Source: Gemmatimonadales bacterium UBA4718
Lineage (GTDB): Bacteria; Gemmatimonadota; Gemmatimonadetes; Gemmatimonadales; Gemmatimonadaceae
Direction of reading: 5' to 3'
Length of the DNA: 11,215 nt
Assembly (NCBI GenBank): GCA_002404375.1
Contig: DHJO01000110.1
Span: 2,926 to 14,140 of the forward strand
Part shown: positions 5,435-11,215 of the stretch, one piece after another
Layout of the letters: each line of letters starts with the position of its first letter
Position numbering within the stretch: the first letter of the stretch is position 1
Notes under the pieces: model-generated
Database searches by the model: none
Seen by the model: only the letters and a program-made list of their open reading frames with translations
What the model was told of the DNA's origin: nothing
Made by a program: the position numbers and the translations under genes

Positions 5435-7939
5435 ATGAGGAAGATGTACGCGTGCGCAACGATGTGGACCGTGGGCCTCACTGGTTTAGCGCGGGGAGCG
5501 GCACCACTCGTCGCGCAGACTCGCACCGTGCAGCCTGTGCTCGCCTTCCCCGAGCAGGGGCTCGACGATTCCGCCGCGTATCAGGGGTACCAGACGCGTT
5601 TCTTCCGCGATACGAAAGGGAACGTTGTCCAGATCTATCTCGATGCGCGGAGCGGGCGCGTGGTGAATCTTCTCCCGGACGCGGTTAACGAGAGCGTTGG
5701 ATTCACCGTCCGGGATGGAGGGGGCAAGCCAGTTCGACTCGAGTGGGGATCGGCCGACGCGATCATTTCACAGACTGGCAACCGCCGGACGATCGAATAC
5801 CAGCTGGTCGCAAATGCGCCGCAGATCCTGATCGGGTGGATCCTTCTGGGCTCCATGCGTGTGGAGCGCGACCTGGGTTATTCCGGGCGGGAGCTCGAGC
5901 GATTCGATTGGCCCACTTTCAGATTGCGGGAGCAGGAAGAGCTGATCGCGAATCTGGATCGTCTCGATCCGGCAGAGCGGCAGCGAGAGTTGGGGCCGCT
6001 CAACGCTCGGTTTACGTCGGAGCTTCGGGCGAGGCTCGAGCCCGACCTTATCACTACTGGTGTGCGCGAAAGGCGCGGCGTCAGCGCGTTTCAGACGACG
6101 CTCGACGGCAAAACGAATCTTCAGCTCGATCTGAGTTCCGACCCGCGCGATGCCTCGCTGCTGGTGACGCTGCCGATCGTCGCGTTCAGTGCCAACGCCG
6201 ATCGGCCGATTCGCTTCACTGTTCGCGTGACGACCGATGCACCAGCGCTTACTCCGCTGGCGCGTGATCAGATCTTCAACAGCTCGTTTTTGCGCTTTCT
6301 GAGCGACGCGCGCGCGGCCGCCGATCGCGCCCAGGGCAACGCCGCAAAAAGCGAGACAGTGTCCCGCTACCGCCAGCTCGAACGGGATGTGCGGGGCACC
6401 GAGCTGCTTAGCTCCAAAGAGAAGCTGATGGCCGGCCTCCCCAACTACGCCACGTACTTCGGCCGCGACATGATGATGACCTCGCTGATGATGCAGCCGG
6501 TCTGGACCGACGCGATGCCCGAGTTCGTGATCGCGAGCGCGCTGAGAAAGCTCGGACCGGAAGGAGACGTCAGCCACGAGGAAGCACTCGGCGGGCAGGC
6601 GATCCGGGAAAATGCAGCGGAGTACAACGCTCACATGGCGGAGTATTTCCGTTTGGCTCGGCGCGGAAATCGTGCATCCGCTGACACGGCTCTGGCACAC
6701 GCGGGGGAGTTGCTCGCGAATCTCCAAAAGGTGAGAGAGAACTACCACATGCGCGACGACGAGTTCCAGCTGCCGGTGGTCGTGGCGCGCTACCTCGGGA
6801 ATCCGTCCGTGTCCGCGGCGCGAAAGAAGGCGTTCCTGATGGATTCGTCGGACGGCAGCGGACCGCGCATTCGACTCCTCCTGAGAGAACTCGGTCTTGT
6901 GGCCAGGCTCGCCGCCCCCTACGCACGCGATCCAGTCGTACAGAATCTGATCGCGTCGCCGCGCCTCGATTCGACCCACTGGCGCTCGATAAGCTGGCGC
7001 GACAGCAACGCGGGCTACGCGAATGGCCGCTTCGAGATGGACATCAACGCTATCTGGGTCCCACGCGCACTTCAGTCGATAGGAGAGATCATCGCGTCGC
7101 TTCGCTCAATGGGTTTCACACAGAGTGCGCTCGCTGCTGGCCCGCCTGGAGGCGTGGGCGACACGCCGCTCGGCGAGCTCGCGCACGATCCCGTGCTCTT
7201 CCAGCGTGCGATCCAGAACTGGAGGGGCGTCGTGCGCCACTTCGTCGTCTCGCTGACGCCCGAGGCGATCCAGACCAGAGTCACGGCAAAGCTCCAATGG
7301 CTCCCGGCCGGGGAGCGTGCGTACTGGCAAGCCGTGCTGGCCGCGACGGGCGCCGACAAGTCGCCACTCGAGTTTCTCGCGATCTCTCTGGATTCTGCCG
7401 GGCATCCGATCCCCGTCGTGAACACCGATCCCGCGACCGGGCTCTTCCTGCGCGATGGCAGCGACACCACAAGTGCCGCAATTGCCGCCGTCAGGCGAGA
7501 CGTTCGGGCGATCATGCGTCCGTATCCGGTCGGACTGTTCGTCGATCATCTGGGTGCGCTCGTCGCTAACGACGCCTACGCCTCGCCCGCCGTGTGGGAG
7601 GCTTTCCGCAAGGATACCTATCACTCGCCTCGTGTGGTGTGGGGGAGGGAGGTGAACCTCGTGCTGCTGGGACTCGCGAATCAGATCACGGGAGCAACAG
7701 ACGCAGCGGGCAGGCCGCGCGATTCGACACTGGCTTCCTATGTCACCGAGATGCGCGACGCATTGCGTCGCGCCAACGCCGCGGTAAACGCATCTGGATT
7801 GAAACACAATGAATTATGGAGCTACGAGATCAGCGACGGCACGCTCAGACCGATACGGTACGGGGCCAGCACCGACGTTCAGTTATGGAACGTCACGGAC
7901 TTGGCGGTGCAATTCGTGCTTTCCCGGGTTCAGGATTGA
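5435..7939 (+). CDS. Exported 834-residue protein, putative (alpha/alpha)-barrel glycosidase of unassigned family
   Basis: I cannot place this protein in a named family. The N-terminus MRKMYACATMWTVGLTGLA...PLVAQ looks like a Sec signal peptide, weakened by one Arg, with likely cleavage near residue 28. Residues about 30-270 look beta-rich, like the sandwich preceding six-hairpin glycosidase barrels. The rest is helix-rich, with motifs of the GH15/GH63/amylo-alpha-1,6-glucosidase kind: TYFGRDMMMTSLMMQP (about 340-355), SHEEALGGQAIREN (380-393), GRFEMDINAIWVPRAL (531-546) and ELWSYEI (793-799). Asp345, Glu382, Glu383, Glu392, Glu534 and Asp536 are the acidic residues to suspect. It heads the operon with the sugar ABC transporter and its TGA overlaps the binding-protein TTG. 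Release of a sugar or small oligosaccharide for that transporter is the natural inference; a non-catalytic glycan-binding role is possible. ATG 5435 is preferred over ATG 5444 because it keeps the basic n-region and has GGAG upstream. Confidence 0.75.
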   Translation: MRKMYACATMWTVGLTGLARGAAPLVAQTRTVQPVLAFPEQGLDDSAAYQGYQTRFFRDTKGNVVQIYLDARSGRVVNLLPDAVNESVGFTVRDGGGKPVRLEWGSADAIISQTGNRRTIEYQLVANAPQILIGWILLGSMRVERDLGYSGRELERFDWPTFRLREQEELIANLDRLDPAERQRELGPLNARFTSELRARLEPDLITTGVRERRGVSAFQTTLDGKTNLQLDLSSDPRDASLLVTLPIVAFSANADRPIRFTVRVTTDAPALTPLARDQIFNSSFLRFLSDARAAADRAQGNAAKSETVSRYRQLERDVRGTELLSSKEKLMAGLPNYATYFGRDMMMTSLMMQPVWTDAMPEFVIASALRKLGPEGDVSHEEALGGQAIRENAAEYNAHMAEYFRLARRGNRASADTALAHAGELLANLQKVRENYHMRDDEFQLPVVVARYLGNPSVSAARKKAFLMDSSDGSGPRIRLLLRELGLVARLAAPYARDPVVQNLIASPRLDSTHWRSISWRDSNAGYANGRFEMDINAIWVPRALQSIGEIIASLRSMGFTQSALAAGPPGGVGDTPLGELAHDPVLFQRAIQNWRGVVRHFVVSLTPEAIQTRVTAKLQWLPAGERAYWQAVLAATGADKSPLEFLAISLDSAGHPIPVVNTDPATGLFLRDGSDTTSAAIAAVRRDVRAIMRPYPVGLFVDHLGALVANDAYASPAVWEAFRKDTYHSPRVVWGREVNLVLLGLANQITGATDAAGRPRDSTLASYVTEMRDALRRANAAVNASGLKHNELWSYEISDGTLRPIRYGASTDVQLWNVTDLAVQFVLSRVQD

Positions 7940-9333
7940 GACGCGATCTGGAATCCACAAAACCGAAGCAGGGAGCTGTTGGCCTTGCAGGTAGTAGCTG
8001 GTCAGCTTTCATACTGGCGTTCTCTCTCGCAGGCTTTCTCGTTGCGTGCGCGCCCGCTTCAAAAAGGGGCGAGACGGTCCTCACTTTTTCCGGCTCCGCG
8101 CTCGGGGCTGAGGGGACGCTCGTACAGAAGCAGCTGAAGCGGTTCATGGAGTTGCACCCTACTATCCGAGTTGAGCTTCAGCGCACTCCCGACGACGCTT
8201 CTCAGCGGCACCAGCTGTATGTGCAATGGCTCAACGCGCGCGTCGGGAACCCGGACATCCTTCAACTCGATGTCGTTTGGACACCCGAGTTTGCGGCGGC
8301 TGGGTGGGTTTTGCCGCTCACGCGATTCGCGCCCGCCTCGAGTGAATTCTTTCCAGCTACGATTGCGGCAAATACCTGGGCGGGACAGCTCTACGCTCTG
8401 CCGTGGTTCGCCGACGTCGGACTACTGTATCGACGCACCGATTTCGTCCCCAACGAGCCCCGCAGCCTGGGAGACCTCGTCACGGACGCGAAGCAGGCGA
8501 TGGCGCGTCCCGGTGGGCCGCGATTTGGGATCGTGTGGCAGGGCGCGCGCTACGAAGGACTCATCACCGGCTTTGTCGAGTATCTGGGAGCCTTTGGCGG
8601 AAGGATTCTCGATGACAGCGGAAGAGTCGTGGTCAATCAGCCGGAAGCGGTTCGTGCGCTGCAATTCATGCGCGACGAGCTTTACACATGGCACATCGCT
8701 CCGCTCGACGTCCTCACCTGGCACGAGGAGGAAGCGCGTTTCGCATTTCAGAATGGGACCGCGGTATTCATGCGCAACTGGCCGTATCCCGTGGCCGCAA
8801 TGAGCGATAAAAGCCAGTCTCGTGTGGCAGGGAAGTTCGCCGTGTCGCCGATCCCCGCTTCCGGCCAGGCTGGCGGCCATTCAACCGCCGCCCTCGGCGG
8901 CGCCCAGCTCGCCATCAACGCCTACAGCGAATCGCCCGACGCAGCGTATCGCCTGATCGAGTATCTCACCGCCCCCGAGCAGATGATCGAACGCGGGCAG
9001 GCCGTTGGACAATACCCGACGCGTCCCGCGCTCTATCATGATCCGCGGCTGCGCAGCGCGATCGCGATTCCCCTCGACGATGCGCGTCGCGCGATCGAGA
9101 GCGCGACGCCACGGCCCGTGACTCCGATTTATACGGAGCTGTCGGAGATCCTCCAGATCGAGCTGCATCGCGCCCTCGTGCGCCAGGCGGAGCCGCAAGA
9201 CGCGCTCAATTCCGCCGCCAAGCGGATCGATGCGCTCATCGAGCGCACCGGAATGCGAAAGTTGATGTCGGGGGCGCACAATGGCCCCGGGCCCGCCTCC
9301 GCCGCGTCGAGCACGGCGGGCCATAGCGAATGA
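7936..9333 (+). CDS. Sugar ABC transporter substrate-binding lipoprotein (trehalose/maltose type)
   Basis: A 465-residue family-1 extracellular solute-binding protein. The basic n-region (RRDLESTKPK) and hydrophobic AFILAFSLAGF end in a lipobox LVAC, with Cys38 the lipidated residue, so it is membrane-anchored outside the cytoplasm. LTFSG near residue 50 and LQLDVVWTPEFAAAGW (109-124) are typical of the ThuE/LpqY-like trehalose/maltose-binding group. The start is taken as TTG 7936: it overlaps the upstream TGA as TTGA and is the last usable start before the leader; ATG 7885 is the alternative and would overlap by 55 nt. The tail is low-complexity (GPGPASAASSTAGHSE) and its DNA forms a hairpin. 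The TGA overlaps the permease ATG. Disaccharide or maltodextrin cargo is supported by the motif and the GH15 neighbour, not proven. Confidence 0.88.
   Translation: MRRDLESTKPKQGAVGLAGSSWSAFILAFSLAGFLVACAPASKRGETVLTFSGSALGAEGTLVQKQLKRFMELHPTIRVELQRTPDDASQRHQLYVQWLNARVGNPDILQLDVVWTPEFAAAGWVLPLTRFAPASSEFFPATIAANTWAGQLYALPWFADVGLLYRRTDFVPNEPRSLGDLVTDAKQAMARPGGPRFGIVWQGARYEGLITGFVEYLGAFGGRILDDSGRVVVNQPEAVRALQFMRDELYTWHIAPLDVLTWHEEEARFAFQNGTAVFMRNWPYPVAAMSDKSQSRVAGKFAVSPIPASGQAGGHSTAALGGAQLAINAYSESPDAAYRLIEYLTAPEQMIERGQAVGQYPTRPALYHDPRLRSAIAIPLDDARRAIESATPRPVTPIYTELSEILQIELHRALVRQAEPQDALNSAAKRIDALIERTGMRKLMSGAHNGPGPASAASSTAGHSE
9281..9324 (+). promoter_or_regulatory. Alternative GC-rich hairpins just before the permease start
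   Basis: Two inverted repeats share a 3' arm. ATGGCCC (9281-9287) can pair with GGGCCAT (9318-9324), and GGCCCGCC (9290-9297) with GGCGGGCC (9315-9322); both are perfect. The second is an 8-bp all-G:C stem with a 17-nt loop ending seven bases before the permease ATG, and would hide the only G-rich ribosome-site-like sequence there. It may set binding-protein:permease stoichiometry by masking translation or protecting the upstream mRNA. Confidence 0.45.
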
Positions 9334-10235
9334 GGAAAATCTCCCGCCTCGGATACGAGGCCCGACTCGGTTGGTCTCTTGTCGCCCCCGCGCTCTCTGT
9401 AATCGCCCTGATCGCGATCTTCCCACTGGGCTGGACCGTGTGGGAATCGCTGCACCTGCACGAGCTCCGTATGCCGTGGCTGGGGCAGCCCTTCGTCGGG
9501 CTCGCAAACTACGTCGAGATCGCCAAGGATCCTCGCTTCTGGGCAGCGTTGGCGCACACGGCGTTCTTCACCGTCGTCTCGATCTCGCTCGAGTTGCTGA
9601 TTGGTCTCTTCCTCGCCCTCGCCATGAATCGCGCATTTCGCGGCCGGGGATTCGTGCGCGCGGCGGTGCTGGTGCCGTGGGCGATTCCGACCGTCGTGGC
9701 GGCACTCCTCTGGCGATTCATCTTCGAATCGCAAGGCGGTATCGCCAACGCGTTGTTGGTTGACGTCCACGTCCTTAAAGAGCCGATGGTCTGGTTTATC
9801 GAGACGTCTACTGCATGGGTGCCGGTCATTCTCGCCGATGTCTGGAAGACGACTCCTTTCGTTGCGCTGCTCTTGTTGGCAGGGCTCCAGAACATCGATC
9901 TCAGCCTCTACGAAGCGGCGGCGGTCGATGGCGCCAATGCCTGGTGGCAGCTGCGACACATCACGCTGCCGCTGCTCAAGCCGGCGATTCTCGTTACGCT
10001 GATCTTCCGAACGCTTGACGGATTCCGCGTCTTCGATCTCATCTACGTGCTAACCGGCGGCGGGCCCGGGACGTCAACCGAGCCCGTTGCGCTCTACACC
10101 TTCAACGCTCTTCTCCAGAATCTGCGTTTTGGGTACGGCTCGGCGCTCTCCGTCGTGATCTTCGCGATTACCTTCGGTCTCGCGTTGCTATACGTGCGAG
10201 GACTCGGCGTGCGGCTGGGAGGGGAGGAAACGTGA
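9330..10235 (+). CDS. Sugar ABC transporter permease, MalF/ThuF type
   Basis: A 301-residue inner-membrane permease of the binding-protein-dependent (MalFG) family. About six hydrophobic segments are visible, at residues roughly 13-34, 70-98, 108-135, 155-186, 217-236 and 267-292. The cytoplasmic EAA loop that docks the ATPase starts at Glu195 (EAAAVDGANAWWQLRHITLP), with the conserved Gly and Leu-Pro. It is MalF-like by order and by the GGGPGTSTEP stretch after helix 5, but has the short N-terminus of ThuF/SugA-type subunits rather than the long E. coli MalF one. Its ATG overlaps the binding-protein TGA (ATGA) and its TGA overlaps the next permease's GTG. No strong ribosome site precedes it, so translation probably depends on coupling from the binding-protein gene. 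Confidence 0.93.
   Translation: MRKISRLGYEARLGWSLVAPALSVIALIAIFPLGWTVWESLHLHELRMPWLGQPFVGLANYVEIAKDPRFWAALAHTAFFTVVSISLELLIGLFLALAMNRAFRGRGFVRAAVLVPWAIPTVVAALLWRFIFESQGGIANALLVDVHVLKEPMVWFIETSTAWVPVILADVWKTTPFVALLLLAGLQNIDLSLYEAAAVDGANAWWQLRHITLPLLKPAILVTLIFRTLDGFRVFDLIYVLTGGGPGTSTEPVALYTFNALLQNLRFGYGSALSVVIFAITFGLALLYVRGLGVRLGGEET
10217..10227 (+). promoter_or_regulatory. Strong purine-rich ribosome site deciding the second permease start
   Basis: GGGAGGGGAGG lies here, four bases before the GTG at 10232. It is far stronger than the sites before the other operon genes and supports the GTG start that overlaps the previous stop. Confidence 0.7.
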
Positions 10236-11098
10236 CGAGCGTCGCGGCACCACCTCGCCCGAGGAGACGAACAGCCGGAATCTCGTGGGGAGCTTGGCTC
10301 TTCGGCGCCGCGCTGGTAGTGCTGATACTGTTCACGCTCTTCCCCTTCTACTGGGCGATCGTCGCCTCGCTCACGCCAGACGCGGCGCTCTTCCGCGACC
10401 CATCGCTCTGGCCCCAGCAGATCATTCTGGATCACTATCGGGCGCTGTTTGGCGAGCGAGACTTCATCACGCCAATAAGAAACTCGCTCATCGTAGCGGG
10501 AACGACGACAGTTTTCTGCCTCTTTGTCGGAACGCTCGCCGCCTACGCGCTGGCGCGCCTCGAGTTCAAGGGCAAACCCCTGATCATGGGGTTCATCCTG
10601 GCCGTCACCATGTTCCCGCAGATATCGATCGTGAGCCCGCTCTATCTTCTGCTGCGATCGCTGCATCTGATCGACACGTATCCCGGCCTCATCATGCCCT
10701 ACATGACTTTCGCGATGCCGCTCACAGTCTGGGTTCTCACCGGATCCATTCGGCAAATTCCAAAGGATCTCGAGGAAGCCGCGCACGTGGACGGCGCCAC
10801 GCGCAGGCAGAGCTTCACGAAGATCCTGCTCCCGCTCGCGGTGCCAAGCCTGGCGACGACCGGAATTTTGACATTCATCTACTGCTGGAATGAGTTTCTC
10901 TTCGCGCTCTCCTTTACACTCGGTCCGGAGAGGCAGACGGTGCCGGTCGCGATCGCGCTGTTTCGCGGGATGTACCAGGTGCCGTGGGGAGAGATTCTCG
11001 CGGCGGCGATAGTGGCGACTGCTCCGGTCGCGGCATTGGTTCTGATATTCCAACGCCGGATAGTGCAGGGATTGACGGCGGGGGCGGTCAAGGGATGA
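10232..11098 (+). CDS. Sugar ABC transporter permease, MalG/ThuG type
   Basis: A 288-residue MalG-family inner-membrane permease, the partner of the preceding MalF-type subunit. It shows a first segment near residues 23-45 (FTLFPFYWAIVASL), five further hydrophobic segments, and the EAA loop from Glu182 (EAAHVDGATRRQSFTKILLP) ending in the conserved Leu-Pro. CWNEFLFALSFT after the loop is a usual MalG-family signature. The start is GTG 10232, overlapping the upstream TGA as GTGA and preceded by a strong purine-rich ribosome site. Its TGA overlaps the ATG of the next gene. The two permeases and lipoprotein need an ATPase that is not encoded in this window; it may lie downstream or be a shared MsmX-like subunit elsewhere. 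Confidence 0.94.
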   Translation: MTSVAAPPRPRRRTAGISWGAWLFGAALVVLILFTLFPFYWAIVASLTPDAALFRDPSLWPQQIILDHYRALFGERDFITPIRNSLIVAGTTTVFCLFVGTLAAYALARLEFKGKPLIMGFILAVTMFPQISIVSPLYLLLRSLHLIDTYPGLIMPYMTFAMPLTVWVLTGSIRQIPKDLEEAAHVDGATRRQSFTKILLPLAVPSLATTGILTFIYCWNEFLFALSFTLGPERQTVPVAIALFRGMYQVPWGEILAAAIVATAPVAALVLIFQRRIVQGLTAGAVKG

Positions 11099-11215
11099 AG
11101 AAACTGCAAAAGAACGGGGTGGGAGGCGTCAGAGGTGTAGGTGCGAGGCCCCAGTTCACTACGCCCAGACTTATCCCCGTGGCATTCGGAGCAACTGCTT
11201 GTGCCATAACGCCAG
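11095..11215 (+). CDS. Start of a further operon gene, product unknown, cut by the window
   Basis: An ATG at 11095 overlaps the permease TGA as ATGA and opens a frame with no stop for the remaining 40 codons. The peptide begins MKKLQKNGVGG, basic and glycine-rich, and ends in a moderately hydrophobic run (LIPVAFGATACAIT). That could be the start of an export signal with a long n-region; GATAC resembles a poor lipobox. The 4-nt overlap follows the rule at every other junction of this operon, which is the main support. An ATPase subunit is unlikely, because no early ABC-ATPase sequence is visible. An exported enzyme, receptor or membrane protein is possible, but no function can be given. Confidence 0.6.
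   Translation, partial: MKKLQKNGVGGVRGVGARPQFTTPRLIPVAFGATACAITP

Noticed and set aside
5768..6979. 403-codon minus-strand frame inside the 834-residue gene
   Set aside because: No family motif and low-quality composition; the plus-strand frame has a signal peptide, ribosome site and operon linkage.
7816..7935. Longer N-terminus for the binding protein from ATG 7816 or ATG 7885
   Set aside because: It would place an Arg/His-rich stretch before the lipoprotein leader and overlap the upstream gene by 55-124 nt with no visible ribosome site; TTG 7936 gives the 4-nt overlap used at the other junctions.
10094..11053. 319-codon minus-strand frame across the MalG-type permease
   Set aside because: Arg/Glu/Gln-rich shadow of a well-supported membrane protein gene.

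Overview
The window is high-GC bacterial DNA (roughly 60 % G+C or more by eye), almost fully coding, and devoted to carbohydrate uptake and breakdown. A Tat-type leader on a sugar-isomerase-like protein, an SGLT-like sodium/sugar symporter, frequent GTG/TTG starts and many 4-nt stop/start overlaps suggest a soil or sediment heterotroph of the Gemmatimonadota/Acidobacteriota kind. That placement is inference. No rRNA, tRNA, mobile element or CRISPR array was recognised, and no gene-free stretch exceeds about 205 bases.

Left block (1-1609, minus strand): a Tat-leader hydroxypyruvate-isomerase-type TIM-barrel protein is followed, through a GTGA overlap, by a GH130 mannoside phosphorylase/glycosidase that runs off the left edge. 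A good promoter with a perfect 7-bp inverted repeat across its -10/spacer lies upstream. Divergent from it is an SGLT-type Na+/sugar symporter (1814-3424, plus). Together they look like a unit that imports and processes a sugar, perhaps a beta-mannoside.

Middle (3425-5434): a strong imperfect hairpin built of 7-bp repeats separates the symporter from a convergent, cytoplasmic GH15 glucoamylase/trehalase-type enzyme (minus). A 165-bp divergent spacer follows.

Right block (5435-11215, plus): an apparent operon of at least five genes whose four junctions are all 4-nt stop/start overlaps (TTGA, ATGA, GTGA, ATGA). It encodes an 834-residue exported protein that looks like an unassigned (alpha/alpha)-barrel glycosidase, a lipoprotein sugar-binding protein of the trehalose/maltose type, two MalF/MalG-type permeases, and the first 40 codons of a further protein. 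No transporter ATPase is visible.

A working model: the 834-residue protein trims an oligosaccharide outside the cytoplasm, the ABC transporter imports the product, and the divergently encoded GH15 enzyme cleaves its alpha-glucosidic bonds inside. The best candidates for something undescribed are the 834-residue protein and the alternative hairpins overlapping the binding-protein/permease junction.
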